A DNA stretch of 64,000 nt from Herbaspirillum robiniae (GTDB taxonomy: Bacteria > Pseudomonadota > Gammaproteobacteria > Burkholderiales > Burkholderiaceae_D). Made by a program: the position numbers and the translations under genes. Under the pieces are notes generated by a model, which saw only the letters and a program-made list of their open reading frames with translations, was not told the origin of the DNA and did no database searches. The stretch spans positions 221,929-285,928 of the forward strand of contig NZ_NJGU01000010.1 in NCBI RefSeq assembly GCF_002213415.1, read 5' to 3'. Positions 54,274 to 63,389 of the stretch are shown one piece after another. Each line of letters starts with the position of its first letter. Within the stretch, counting starts at the first letter, position 1.

Positions 54274-55620
54274 TCAAGCCGCCCGCACCTGCGCGCCGCC
54301 GACATTGACCGGCCGCGCCAAACCGAAATGCTCCCGCAAGGTGCGGCCTTCATACTCCCGCCGGAACAGGCCGCGCCGCTGCAGGATGGGCACCACGCCC
54401 TCGGTGAAGTCCTGCAATCCGCCCGGCAAGGCGTCCGGCATCAGGTTGAATCCATCCGCCGCGCCCGCCCTGAACCAGCGCTCGATCTCGTCGGCCACCT
54501 GTTCGGGCGTGCCCACCAGCACACGGTGCCCGCCGCCGCCGCACAGCGCGCGGATGACGTCGCGTACCGTGTGCTCGCGTCCCTTCACCAGCGACAGCGT
54601 GGCGTGGAAGAAAGTGTGGTTGCCGTTGCCGCCGTTGGGCAGCGCCAGGTCGGCCGGCAGCGGCTGGTCCAGCTGCAGGCGCTCGACCGGGATGCCCAGC
54701 GTGCCGGCCAAGCGCTTCAGGCTGTAGCTCCAGGGAATCAGGTCGACCAGCTCGTCGCGCCGGCGCAGCGCCTGGGCTTCGGTGGCGCCGATGATGGTGG
54801 CCAGGCCGGGCAGGATCTTCACCGCATGCGGGCCGCGGCCGAGCGCGGCGGCGCGCTCGTTGATGGCGCGGCTATAGGCCAGCGACTCTTCTATCGTGTG
54901 CGCCGCCGAGAACACCGCTTCGGCATGGCGCGCCGCCAGTTCGCGGCCGTCGCCGGAGCCGCCGGCCTGCACCAACACCGGTTGTCCCTGCGGCGTGCGC
55001 GGCAGGTTCAGCGGGCCTTGCACGCTGAAGTGCGCGCCGCGATGGGCGATCGGCCTGACCCTGGATTCGTCGATGAAGCGGCCGCTCGCCTTGTCGCCGA
55101 TCACGGCGTCGTCGTCCCAGCTGTTCCACAGCGCCTTGACGACCTGCGTGAACTCGTCGGCGCGCGCGTAGCGCCCGGCGTGGTCGGGCACGGTGTCCAG
55201 GCCGAAGTTGCGCGCCGAACCGGGATCGGCGGTGGTGACGATGTTCCAGCCCGCGCGCCCGCCGCTGACGTGGTCCAGCGTGGCGAAGCGGCGCGCGATG
55301 TTGTAAGGCTCGTTATAGCTGGTGGACGCGGTGCCGATGATGCCGATGCGGGTGGTGGCCGCGGCCACTGCCGCCAGCAGCACGGTCGGCTCCAGCGCCG
55401 TGATTGGGCGGAAGTCGATCTGCTCGATGATGGAGGCGTTGTCGGCGAGGAACACGGCGTCCAGCTTGGCCGCCTCGGCGAGCTGCGCCACCTTCACGTA
55501 ATGCCCGACGTCGGTGAAAGCCAGCGGGTCGGCCTCGGGCAGGCGCCAGGCCGAAGGGATGAAGCCGGAATGCAGGATGTTGACGTTCAGGTGCAACTGG
55601 CGCGGGGCGGTCTGGCTCAT
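54274..55620 (-). CDS. LLM-class FMN-dependent monooxygenase (NtaA/SnaA/DszA family)
   Basis: A 448-residue luciferase-like TIM-barrel enzyme, oxidising with FMNH2 and O2. Signatures: LHLNVNILHSGFIPSAWRLPEADP, DHVSGGRAGWNIVTTADPGSARNFGL and QAGGSGDGRELAARHAEAVFSAAHT, all of the NtaA/SnaA/DszA group. Substrates in this group include dibenzothiophene sulfone, alkyl sulfones and nitrilotriacetate. With the DszC-like and MetQ-like genes nearby, an organosulfur substrate is most plausible. It follows the DUF3088 gene at 17 bp in the same operon. Confidence 0.9.
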   Translation of the reverse strand: MSQTAPRQLHLNVNILHSGFIPSAWRLPEADPLAFTDVGHYVKVAQLAEAAKLDAVFLADNASIIEQIDFRPITALEPTVLLAAVAAATTRIGIIGTASTSYNEPYNIARRFATLDHVSGGRAGWNIVTTADPGSARNFGLDTVPDHAGRYARADEFTQVVKALWNSWDDDAVIGDKASGRFIDESRVRPIAHRGAHFSVQGPLNLPRTPQGQPVLVQAGGSGDGRELAARHAEAVFSAAHTIEESLAYSRAINERAAALGRGPHAVKILPGLATIIGATEAQALRRRDELVDLIPWSYSLKRLAGTLGIPVERLQLDQPLPADLALPNGGNGNHTFFHATLSLVKGREHTVRDVIRALCGGGGHRVLVGTPEQVADEIERWFRAGAADGFNLMPDALPGGLQDFTEGVVPILQRRGLFRREYEGRTLREHFGLARPVNVGGAQVRAA

Positions 55621-55637
55621 GCTGATGACTCCCGCGC

Positions 55638-55982
55638 TCAGTGTACGCGCGCGAAACCGTGGCGCTGCGCCAGCAGGTCGAGGATGCGGCGCGTGTCGGT
55701 GACGAAGCGCCGGCCGTTGGCCGATTGGGCGTCGTCCGGCGCCGCCTGCGCGTCGCCGAGTATCAGCACCGGCAGGCCCTGGTGCGCCTCGCCCAGCAGC
55801 GCCGCCACCTCGGCGCGCGGACGCGGGAACGGCAGGCGCTTGACGTCCAGCCGCGCCGCGCGCTCCGGCTCGCCGGCCAGCAGGCCTTCGATGGGCGCGC
55901 CGTCGGGACAGATGAAACGCTCGCCGGGGTGGGCGGGATCGGTGAATCCGTGTTCAAGCAACAGCAGCAGGTCGCGGCTCAT
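55638..55982 (-). CDS. DUF3088-family protein
   Basis: A 114-residue cytoplasmic protein, MSRDLLLLLEHGFTDPAHPGERFICPDGAPIEGLLAGEPE..., with LDVKRLPFPRPRAEVAALLGEAHQGLPVLILGD. It has one Cys in FICPDG. The family is found next to flavin-dependent monooxygenases and may be a thioredoxin-like or accessory protein; function is not established. ATG at 55982. The gene is first in a two-gene unit with the DszA-like monooxygenase. Confidence 0.78.
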   Translation of the reverse strand: MSRDLLLLLEHGFTDPAHPGERFICPDGAPIEGLLAGEPERAARLDVKRLPFPRPRAEVAALLGEAHQGLPVLILGDAQAAPDDAQSANGRRFVTDTRRILDLLAQRHGFARVH

Positions 55983-56130
55983 GGGCGGGTGTCCTATGGA
56001 GATGAATCCGCCGATTCTGTGCCGCAGCCGATACGCCAGCCACGAATTTATCCGCATAAACATATGCGGCGAGGCGCGGCTACAATGCGCAAGGGCTCCG
56101 AGGGGAAGCCAACCACTACTCTTTTTGCCG

Positions 56131-57159
56131 ATGGGCTTTCTTGCATTCTTGATCATGTTCCCGCTGGCCTGCGTGGTCGCGGGCCTGGGGATTTGGGGCG
56201 CGTTCGCGCTGTGGTTCCAGTTGCCGGGGCCGGCCTGGGTGCGCGGCGTCGCCATCGCCGCGTGGTGCCTGCCGGCGCTGGCGTCGTTGGCGGTGCTGGC
56301 CGGCTGGGGCGGCTGGAACAGCGGCTGGCGCTGGGCGCCCGCGGTGTTCGTGCTGTGCGCGGTGCTGCTGCTGTCGTGGTGGCATACGATCCGGCCCACG
56401 CATGTGCGGGTCTGGGCTGACGACGTGGCGCGCATGCTGGAGTCGCGCGTGCAGGGCGACGAGGTGGTGCTGGACAACGTGCGCAATTTCACCTGGCGCA
56501 GCGAGACCGACTACGACGTGCGCTGGGAGGCGCGCCGTTACGACCTGAGCCAGCTGGTGTCGGCCGACCTGATGCTGTCGTACTGGATGGGACCGGCGAT
56601 TGCGCATACGCTGGTGTCCTTCGGCTTTGCCGACGGCCGGCGCCTGGTGTTTTCGCTGGAGATCCGCAAGGAGAAGGGCGAGAGTTTCTCGGCGCTGGGC
56701 GGTTTCTTCCGCCGCTTCGAGACGGTCATCGTGGCCGCCGACGAGAGCGATATCGTGCGCACCCGCACCAACGCGCGCGGCGAGGACGTCTATCTCTACC
56801 GCCTGCGACTGCGGCCCGAGCAGTTGCGCAAGGTCTTCCTGGGCTACCTGGAGCGCGCCGCGCAGGTACGCGCGCAGCCCAAGTTCTACAACACGTTGAC
56901 CAGCAACTGCACCACCATCGTCTTCGAGCTGGCGCGGCGACTGTCGCCGACGCTGCCGCTGGATTACCGGCTGCTGCTGTCGGGTTATTTCGCCGATTAC
57001 ACCTATGACCATGGCGCGCTGGTGTCGGGTTACAGTTTCGAGGCGCTGAAGGCGGCCGGGCGCATCACCCCGCGCGCACAGGCGATTGGCCCCGACGACG
57101 ACTATGCGAAAACCATCCGCCGGGGCGTGCCCGGCGTGGAAGAGGCCGAACTACGCTGA
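56131..57159 (+). CDS. DUF4105 (Lnb-like periplasmic domain) membrane protein
   Basis: A 342-residue protein with three N-terminal membrane helices (residues ~3-28, 39-57, 68-84) and a periplasmic DUF4105 domain (~100-300): NFTWRSETDYDVRWEARRYDLSQL, VSFGFADGRRLVFSLEIRKE, and TLTSNCTTIVFELAR with the conserved Cys. In the Lnb family, this domain is linked to lipoprotein N-acylation; the Cys-His arrangement fits a thiol acyltransferase or hydrolase, but the activity here is inferred only. The ATG at 56131 is chosen; the large open frame upstream is antisense to the monooxygenase gene and is not real. The stop lies 5 bp from the stop of the convergent hydrolase gene. Confidence 0.85.
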   Translation: MGFLAFLIMFPLACVVAGLGIWGAFALWFQLPGPAWVRGVAIAAWCLPALASLAVLAGWGGWNSGWRWAPAVFVLCAVLLLSWWHTIRPTHVRVWADDVARMLESRVQGDEVVLDNVRNFTWRSETDYDVRWEARRYDLSQLVSADLMLSYWMGPAIAHTLVSFGFADGRRLVFSLEIRKEKGESFSALGGFFRRFETVIVAADESDIVRTRTNARGEDVYLYRLRLRPEQLRKVFLGYLERAAQVRAQPKFYNTLTSNCTTIVFELARRLSPTLPLDYRLLLSGYFADYTYDHGALVSGYSFEALKAAGRITPRAQAIGPDDDYAKTIRRGVPGVEEAELR

Positions 57160-57164
57160 GTCCT

Positions 57165-57785
57165 TCAGGCCGGCAGGCGCTGCGCCAGCAAGGCCAGCAT
57201 CCTGGCGTCGGGCTGATGGCCCACGCCCGGCGCCACATCCAGCGTCGCCTTCGCGCCCAGCGCCTGCAACCGTTCAAAGGCGGCATGCGCCAGCGCCACC
57301 GGCATCACGCCGTCGGCGTCGCCGTGCAGCAGGTGCACCGTCGCCCCGGGCCTGGCCGTCGGCGCTGCGGCATAGCGCCCGGCGATGGCAACTACGGTCG
57401 CCGCCGGCGCGTCGGCCGGCTTGCCGGCCTCCAGCGCCATGATGGCGCCTTGCGAGAAGCCGGCGATCAGCGTGTCCCGCGCTTCTACTCCCGCCTGCGC
57501 CTGCCAGTGCCGCACCGTCTGCAGGAACAGCGGCATGGCCGCTTCAACGCGTTGCGGGCGATTGTCTTGCGTCACGCCGCGCACCGAGAACCATTGCAGC
57601 CCCGAAGGAGACACGTCCGAGGGATACGGCGAGGCCACGCTCACCACCAGCGCCTGCGCGTCGCGCTGCGCGAACCACGCGCCCACGCCCAGCATGGATT
57701 GGGGAACCGAGCCCACGCCGTGCATCAGCAGCACCAGGCGCTGCGTTTGGGACGGTTGCTGGATGACGAGGGAAGCTGGATGCAT
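57165..57785 (-). CDS. YpfH-like alpha/beta-hydrolase (esterase)
   Basis: A 206-residue serine hydrolase. The nucleophile elbow is GFSQGA (residue ~115), the oxyanion region LVLLMHGVGSV, with Asp in HGDADGVMP and His in GVGHQPD completing the triad. It matches the phospholipase/carboxylesterase (YpfH) group. Substrate unknown. It is transcribed alone; the terminator of the galA operon lies upstream in the same orientation. Confidence 0.88.
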   Translation of the reverse strand: MHPASLVIQQPSQTQRLVLLMHGVGSVPQSMLGVGAWFAQRDAQALVVSVASPYPSDVSPSGLQWFSVRGVTQDNRPQRVEAAMPLFLQTVRHWQAQAGVEARDTLIAGFSQGAIMALEAGKPADAPAATVVAIAGRYAAAPTARPGATVHLLHGDADGVMPVALAHAAFERLQALGAKATLDVAPGVGHQPDARMLALLAQRLPA

Positions 57786-57900
57786 GGCGCGCGCGAATAA
57801 AGAAAAGGGGCCTTCAGTCTAGGGCCTGCGCCGGCGCCGATAAAGCCGCCGTGCCGCAACAGAGTGTCCCGCGGAAGTTGACGATGCCGCGCCGGCAGAC

Positions 57901-57932
57901 AAAAAAGCCCGGGGACGCTGCCGTCCCCGGGC
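57901..57932 (-). terminator. Terminator of the galT-galA operon
   Basis: Perfect 11-bp stem GCCCGGGGACG / CGTCCCCGGGC with a CTGC loop; on the minus strand six T follow. It lies 45 bp after the galA stop. Confidence 0.9.
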
Positions 57933-57976
57933 GATCTCCGCCGGCCCTTGCGGGCCACAGGAGCTGCTCACCGTGA

Positions 57977-59302
57977 TTATTTGGTGCCGGTCTTGTTCCA
58001 GTCGGCCGCGCGGTCGGAGGCCGAGCCGGCCACCGAGTACAGCGCGCCCGGCGCGTTGCGCGTCTGCTGGAAATCCGCCAGCGACTGGCCGCGCATGGCG
58101 GCGTAGATGTGCAGGTTGGACACGCCCACCACCGCGCCCAGCTTTTCCAGCAGGAAGAAGATCACGCCGTAGCGGATCATCGCCTGCCAGTCGCGGCGGC
58201 TGATCATGTCGCGCTCCTCCCCGGTCAGGCCGGCTTCTTCATAGGTCGCCTCGGCGTCGGCCAGGAAGCGTTCGCGGAAGGCCGGCTGGATCAGCTGGTA
58301 CAGATAGCGATTGATGCGGTAACGCTCGTTGCTGGTCTGCAGCGTGAACGGATAGGTGCCTTGCAGTTTCTCGATGCCGTCCAGCTGGCGCGCCACGTGG
58401 GCGCGATGCTCTTCGGCGCGTCGCGCCTGCAGGGCGGCGTCGACGCCATTGACGCCATCGACGGCCACCGCGGGCTCGTAGACGGCCACGGCGATGCCGG
58501 TCATCGAGGGCAGGTAGTACTCGCGGTGCCGGCAGTGGATGCCGGCCGGCATGGCGCCGCGCATCACCAGCCACATGATGACCTCGGCGCTTTCCAGTCC
58601 GCCCAGCGTGGCCAGCTCGGCGTGGGTGAGGCGGGCCAGCGCCTCGGGATCGTTTTCCAGGAGGTCGAGGAAGCGGTGGTCCCAGGGCGTGTTGTTGAAG
58701 CCGGCGCGCTCGCCGTGCACCTGGTGCGACAGGCCGCCGGTGGCCACCAGCACCACGTCGAGGTCTTCCGGATAGCTTTCGATGGCGCGGCGCAGTCCCT
58801 GGCCCAGCTTGTAGCAGCGGCGCGCGGTCGGGATCGGGAACTGCAGCACGCCGACCTGCAGCGGGATGATCTTGCCGGGCCAGCCGTTCTCGTGCTCCCA
58901 CAGCATCGACAGCGGCGAGAAGCAGCCGTGGTCCAGCGCCTTCTCCTGGAAGAAGGACATGTCGAACTCGTCGGCCATCAACGAGCTGCCGATGTGGCGC
59001 GCCAGCGCCGCGTGGCCGCCCACCGGCGGCAGCTTGCGCGCGCCGCCGCCTTCGTCGGCGACCTTGTACTCGCTGCCCACGCCCAGCGCGAAGGCCGAGT
59101 AGTGGTCGAAGAAGAACGAGGTCACGTGGTCGTTGTAGACCACCAGCATGACGTCGGGCTTCTTCTCCTTCAGCCACTTCTGCACCGGCTCGTAGGCCTT
59201 GAAGATCGGCGCCCAGACATCGTCGTGCTGTTTGCCGGCGTCGAGCGCGAAGCCGATGGTGGGGGTGTGCGACGTTGCGATCGCGCCTACGATATTTGCC
59301 AT
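57977..59302 (-). CDS. galA: Gallate dioxygenase
   Basis: A 441-residue extradiol dioxygenase. Residues ~1-285 form a LigB-type catalytic domain (IVGAIATSHTPTIGFALDAGKQ with the Fe-ligand His12, VVYNDHV, TGGLSHQVHGERAGFN), fused to a LigA-like C-terminal domain (~320-420: NRYLYQLIQPAFRERFLADAEATYEEAGLTGEERDMI). The fused order and the length match GalA of Pseudomonas putida, which opens gallate to 4-oxalomesaconate. Neighbours galT, galR, galD and a LigJ-type hydratase support this. Protocatechuate dioxygenases of the LigAB type are encoded by two genes, so gallate is favoured. Confidence 0.92.
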   Translation of the reverse strand: MANIVGAIATSHTPTIGFALDAGKQHDDVWAPIFKAYEPVQKWLKEKKPDVMLVVYNDHVTSFFFDHYSAFALGVGSEYKVADEGGGARKLPPVGGHAALARHIGSSLMADEFDMSFFQEKALDHGCFSPLSMLWEHENGWPGKIIPLQVGVLQFPIPTARRCYKLGQGLRRAIESYPEDLDVVLVATGGLSHQVHGERAGFNNTPWDHRFLDLLENDPEALARLTHAELATLGGLESAEVIMWLVMRGAMPAGIHCRHREYYLPSMTGIAVAVYEPAVAVDGVNGVDAALQARRAEEHRAHVARQLDGIEKLQGTYPFTLQTSNERYRINRYLYQLIQPAFRERFLADAEATYEEAGLTGEERDMISRRDWQAMIRYGVIFFLLEKLGAVVGVSNLHIYAAMRGQSLADFQQTRNAPGALYSVAGSASDRAADWNKTGTK

Positions 59303-59329
59303 GAAACGATTTCCTCTATGCGATGAAGC

Positions 59330-60658
59330 TTATGCCGCCGCCGGGCGCTGGCCCAGCTGGATGAAGACGATGATCAGCGCGGCCAGGGTGGCGGGCACGG
59401 CCAGCACCGCGATCACCGAACCGAAGCTCCAGCCCAGCGACAGCAGCACGCCGCCGGCGAAGGAGCCCAGGATGCTGCCGAAGCGGCCCACGCCCAGCAT
59501 CCACGACACGCCGGTGGCGCGCACCGCGGTCGGGTAGCAGGACGGCGCGAAGGCGTTCAGGCCGGTCTGCGCGCCGCTCATGCAGAAGCCCGCCAGCAGC
59601 ACGTAGGCCGCGAACATGCCCGACTGCACGCTGCCCGAGGCCAGCAGCAGGATGAATACCGCGCCCGACACATAGGCCGCGGCGATCGCCCGGCTCGGGG
59701 ACCAGCGGTCCATCAGGTAGCCTACCACCAGCGCGCCCACGGTGCCGCCCAGCTGGAACAGCGCGGTGATGCTGGCCGCCTTCTCGATGGGCAGGCCGGC
59801 ATCCTTGATCAGGGTCGGCAGCCAGCCGGAGAGCAGATAGATGACCAGCAGGCCCATGAAATAGGTGCCCCACAGCGACAGCGTGGTCTTGCGGTAGGTG
59901 TCCGAGAGCAGCACCTTGGCCGGCTGGCCGCTCTTGACGGCGGGTTCGCTGACGGTGAAGGTCTGGCCGGCGGCGAAGCTGCCGCCGCAGACGCGTTCCA
60001 GCGTGCGCGCCACGCGCTCGGCGGCGAAGTTCTTCACCACCATGAAGCGCGCCGACTCGGGAATCAGCCACAGGTAGAACGGCAGGCAGGCCAGCGGGAT
60101 CGCCCCGCCCACCAGCAGCACCGTGCGCCAGCCGTATTGCGGCAGCAGCGCGGCGGCGCCGAAGCCGACCAGTGCAGAGCCCAGGTTGAAGCCAGTGAAC
60201 ATGATCGCCAGCAGCGTGCTGCGCGAGCGCTCGGGCACGTATTCAGACAGCAGCGTGGTGGCGTTGGGCATGGCCGCGCCCAGGCCGATGCCGGTCAGAA
60301 AGCGCAGCGCCGACAGCGTGACCACGTCCTGCGCGCTGGCGCACAGCACGCTGAACAGACCGAACCACGCCACCGCCGTCATCAGCAGTTTCTTGCGGCC
60401 GTAGCGGTCCGACAGCGGGCCCACCACCAGCGCGCCGATGGCCAGGCCGATCGGCGCGGCGCTCATCACCACGCCGAAGGCGGCGCGCGAAATGCCCCAT
60501 TCCTTGGTGATGTCGGGCGCGAGGAAGCCCATGATGGCCACGTCCATGCCGTCGGTCGCCACGATCAGGAAGCAGAGCACCAGCAGCAGCCATTGATATC
60601 CGGACATCTTGCGCCCGTTGATATGGGCCCGCACGTCCAGCGATTGTGCTGTATTCAT
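59330..60658 (-). CDS. galT: Gallate/aromatic acid MFS transporter (AAHS family)
   Basis: A 442-residue 12-TM protein. AAHS features: FLIVATDGMDVAIMGFLAPDITKEWGIS in TM1 with the conserved DGMD, GPLSDRYGRKKLLM (motif A) and RFLTGIGLGAAMPNATTLLSEYVPERSRSTL. Relatives include PcaK and GalT, proton symporters of hydroxybenzoates. It precedes galA by 27 bp on the same strand, so both are in one operon whose promoter lies in the 234-bp gap to galR (60659-60892). Confidence 0.9.
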   Translation of the reverse strand: MNTAQSLDVRAHINGRKMSGYQWLLLVLCFLIVATDGMDVAIMGFLAPDITKEWGISRAAFGVVMSAAPIGLAIGALVVGPLSDRYGRKKLLMTAVAWFGLFSVLCASAQDVVTLSALRFLTGIGLGAAMPNATTLLSEYVPERSRSTLLAIMFTGFNLGSALVGFGAAALLPQYGWRTVLLVGGAIPLACLPFYLWLIPESARFMVVKNFAAERVARTLERVCGGSFAAGQTFTVSEPAVKSGQPAKVLLSDTYRKTTLSLWGTYFMGLLVIYLLSGWLPTLIKDAGLPIEKAASITALFQLGGTVGALVVGYLMDRWSPSRAIAAAYVSGAVFILLLASGSVQSGMFAAYVLLAGFCMSGAQTGLNAFAPSCYPTAVRATGVSWMLGVGRFGSILGSFAGGVLLSLGWSFGSVIAVLAVPATLAALIIVFIQLGQRPAAA

Positions 60659-60892
60659 TAAGTCTCCAGTATGTATAGGAATTTATATGGAAGCGCCGCG
60701 CCTGTGTGCGGGCGGCGTCAAAAATGCTTGCCGAAGTGCAAACGGCCTGCCTCGACAATGGAAGAAGTGTAAGTCCGCGCTCCGCGCCGAGTATTGCTTT
60801 CGGCTGCGTGAGCGTTGCCATTTCCTAATTGGGATGGATTTTTACAAGTGCCGGGAAAGGCGCCCGACGAGGCCGTGAAACACCGGTGAGGG

Positions 60893-62098
60893 TTATTCCC
60901 AGGAGGCCGCCGCCGCCTCGATCTCCAGCTGCAGCGCGCGGGCGCCGGGGGACAGGTGTGCGCCTTTTCTTTGCATGATGCCGATCGTGCGTTCCATGCC
61001 GCGCATGGCGAAGGGCAGGGCGGTCAGCTGACCGGTGCTGATCTCGTGGTGCAGCTGGTGCGCCGAGATCACGGTAAGCATGTCGCTGGAGACCAGCAGT
61101 CCGCGCAGCAGCGCCAGGTCTCCGGTCTCCACCGCCGCGCGCGGCACGTCCAGGCCGCTGTCGCGGAAGAACTGCTCTATCGATTCGCGCAGCGGCGTGC
61201 CGGCGCGCGAGAGCACCCAGGGATAGCCCTCGAGGTCGGCCGCCGACAGTTTCTTGCGCTGCGCCAGGGGATGGCCGGTGCGCGCGATCAGGGCCGCGCT
61301 GTCGGCGAACAGCGAGCGCATGTCGAAGGTGTCGCCGGAGAAGGCGCGCAGCGCGCCGACGATGAAATCGATGCGCCCGCTCATCAGGCCGGCGGCCAGC
61401 TCTTCATAAGGGCTTTCCAGCGAGCGGATCTGCAGTCGAGGGTGCTTCTCCAGCACGCGCGCCAGCGCCGCCGGCAGCAGCTGCGAGCGCGCCAGCGGCA
61501 GCGCGCCCACCGTCACCGTGCCCTGCACGATGCCGGCCAGCGCGGCGATGTCTTCAGGGATATGGCGCAGCTCGGCCAGCGCGCGCTCGAAGCGCTCGGT
61601 CCAGCGCCGCCCGGCGTCGGTGGGCAGCATGCCGTGCGCGGTGCGAAAGAACAGCGGCTGGCCCAGGATGCCTTCCAGCATCGAGATCGCCTGGCTCACC
61701 GCCGAGGGCGACACCTCCATCAGGCGCGCCACGCTGGGCATGTGGTGGGTCTCTGCCAGCAGCGCCGTGGCCTGCAGGCGGCGTTCGTTGAACAGCGCAT
61801 CCAGGCTGCCGACCTGGCCGCCGTTGCGGTCGCGCAGGCGCAGCGCGTCGTCGCGCACCTCGCGCAGCTCGGCCTCGATGCGGTCCACCCGCAGCTTGAC
61901 GGCTTCGCCGGCGGCCGTCAGCAGCATGCCGCGTCCCTTGCGCTCGAACAGCTGGGCGTCCAGGCTGTGCTCCAGCGCGGCCACCGAACGCGCCACCGCC
62001 GAGGAGGCGCGCAGCAGCGTGTCGGATGAGCGGCGCACGCCGCCGGTGGCGGCAACCACATTGAAGACGTGCAGGTGACGCAGGTTGAGCAGGGACAT
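60893..62098 (-). CDS. galR: LysR-type regulator with two HTH domains, probable GalR
   Basis: A 401-residue protein, about 100 residues longer than ordinary LysR regulators. A first LysR HTH is at residues ~3-62 (LNLRHLHVFNVVAATGGVRRSSDTLLRASSAVARSVAALE) and a second, complete HTH at ~105-165 (ALLAETHHMPSVARLMEVSPSAVSQAISMLE, then FRTAHGMLPTDAG), followed by the effector domain (VGALPLARSQLLPAALARVLE). The gene is divergent from galD-ligJ and upstream of galT-galA, so it is probably the gallate-responsive regulator of both units. ATG at 62098 is chosen; GTG at 62104 is possible. Confidence 0.88.
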   Translation of the reverse strand: MSLLNLRHLHVFNVVAATGGVRRSSDTLLRASSAVARSVAALEHSLDAQLFERKGRGMLLTAAGEAVKLRVDRIEAELREVRDDALRLRDRNGGQVGSLDALFNERRLQATALLAETHHMPSVARLMEVSPSAVSQAISMLEGILGQPLFFRTAHGMLPTDAGRRWTERFERALAELRHIPEDIAALAGIVQGTVTVGALPLARSQLLPAALARVLEKHPRLQIRSLESPYEELAAGLMSGRIDFIVGALRAFSGDTFDMRSLFADSAALIARTGHPLAQRKKLSAADLEGYPWVLSRAGTPLRESIEQFFRDSGLDVPRAAVETGDLALLRGLLVSSDMLTVISAHQLHHEISTGQLTALPFAMRGMERTIGIMQRKGAHLSPGARALQLEIEAAAASWE

Positions 62099-62240
62099 GA
62101 TCACGGCCTGTCGGGCAGGTTCGGTCTGAACGCGATTAGAAAATTAGAACAGAGGAAAGGATACAACGCAACCAAGCCCGGCAGTCGCTCACGCATACTC
62201 GGCGCACTCGATGACAAGAATATTTGCAAAGGTAAAGAGC
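62099..62240. promoter_or_regulatory. Divergent galR-galD control region
   Basis: A 142-bp space. It holds two direct copies of ATTAGAA (62135-62141 and 62143-62149, spacing 8 bp) in an AT-rich stretch. No clear -10/-35 or dyad was fixed, and no strong match to the galT upstream gap was found, beyond CTAATT. Confidence 0.35.
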
Positions 62241-63389
62241 GTGCCTATCCCTTCCAGCCCGGACCTGCTGCCCGTCCCCTGCACCCTGATGCGGGGCGGC
62301 ACCTCGCGCGGGCCGTTCTTTCTGGCCGATGAGCTGCCGGCCGACATCGCCGCGCGCGACCGCGTGCTGCTGGCCGCGCTGGGCTCGCCCGACCGCCGCC
62401 AGATCGACGGCCTGGGCGGAGCGCATCCGTTGACCAGCAAGGCCGCCATCGTCAGCCGCAGCGCCACGCCCGGCGTCGACCTGGATTTCCTGTTCGCCCA
62501 GCTGCAGCCGGACTCCGACCAGGTCGACACTACCCCCAACTGCGGCAACATGCTGGCCGCGGTCTTGCCGTTCGCCATCGAGCGCGGCCTGGTCGAGGCC
62601 GGCGACGAGACCACCACGGCGCGCATCCTGACACTCAACACCGGCATGCAGTGCGACGTCACAGTGCAGACGCCGGGCGCTCGCCTGCGCTACGCCGGCG
62701 ACACCCGCATCGACGGCGTGCCCGGCAGCGCGGCGCCGGTGAAGATCAGCTTCCTCGACACCGCCGGTTCGGTGTGCCCCTCCATGTTGCCCACGGGGCG
62801 CGTGCTCGACCATGTGGCCTTTTCCACCGCCGACGGCGCGACGCACGAAGTTGCCGCCACGCTGATCGACAACGGCATGCCCATGGTGCTGGTGCGCGCG
62901 GCCGACTTCGGCATCACCGGCTGCGAGAGCGTGGCCGTGCTCAACGCCGACCAGGAACTGAAGAGCCGGCTGGAAGCGTTGCGCCTGGCGGCCGGCCCGC
63001 TGATGGGTCTGGGCGACGTGGCCGCGAAGAACTATCCCAAGATGTGCCTGCTGTCGGCGCCGGCCGGCGGCGGCGCGGTCTCGACCCGCTGCTTCATCCC
63101 GCATGTGTGCCACGAGGCCATCGGTGTGCTGGCGGCCGTCACGGTGGCCACCGCCTGCGTGCTGGAAGGCGCGGTCGCGCAGGGATTGGCGCAGGCCGGC
63201 AGCGGCTTGCGCCGCACGGTATCGGTCGAGCATCCCAGTGGCGAATTCAGCGTCGAGCTCGAACTCGACGCGCGCGACCAGCAACAGATCGTCAGCGCCG
63301 CGCTGTTGCGCACGGCGCGCCCCATCATGCGCGGGGAGGTCCTCATTCCCGCCGCACTCCTGAACGCAACGAACGAGAACCACGAATGA
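62241..63389 (+). CDS. galD: 4-oxalomesaconate tautomerase (PrpF family)
   Basis: A 382-residue PrpF-fold isomerase. Signatures: VPCTLMRGGTSRGPFFLADELP, LGGAHPLTSKAAIVS, TPNCGNMLAAVLPFAIE, with Cys in NCGNM for proton transfer. GalD interconverts the keto and enol tautomers of 4-oxalomesaconate after gallate cleavage. The start is uncertain: GTG at 62241 has an AAAGG site 8 bases before it, while ATG at 62211 would add ten residues but lacks a ribosome site. The stop overlaps the start of the next gene by 4 bases (ATGA), indicating translational coupling. Confidence 0.88.
   Translation: MPIPSSPDLLPVPCTLMRGGTSRGPFFLADELPADIAARDRVLLAALGSPDRRQIDGLGGAHPLTSKAAIVSRSATPGVDLDFLFAQLQPDSDQVDTTPNCGNMLAAVLPFAIERGLVEAGDETTTARILTLNTGMQCDVTVQTPGARLRYAGDTRIDGVPGSAAPVKISFLDTAGSVCPSMLPTGRVLDHVAFSTADGATHEVAATLIDNGMPMVLVRAADFGITGCESVAVLNADQELKSRLEALRLAAGPLMGLGDVAAKNYPKMCLLSAPAGGGAVSTRCFIPHVCHEAIGVLAAVTVATACVLEGAVAQGLAQAGSGLRRTVSVEHPSGEFSVELELDARDQQQIVSAALLRTARPIMRGEVLIPAALLNATNENHE

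Noticed and set aside
54235..56130. Long N-terminal extension of the DUF4105 gene
   Set aside because: It lies antisense to the DszA-like and DUF3088 genes, and a proper membrane-protein start exists at 56131.
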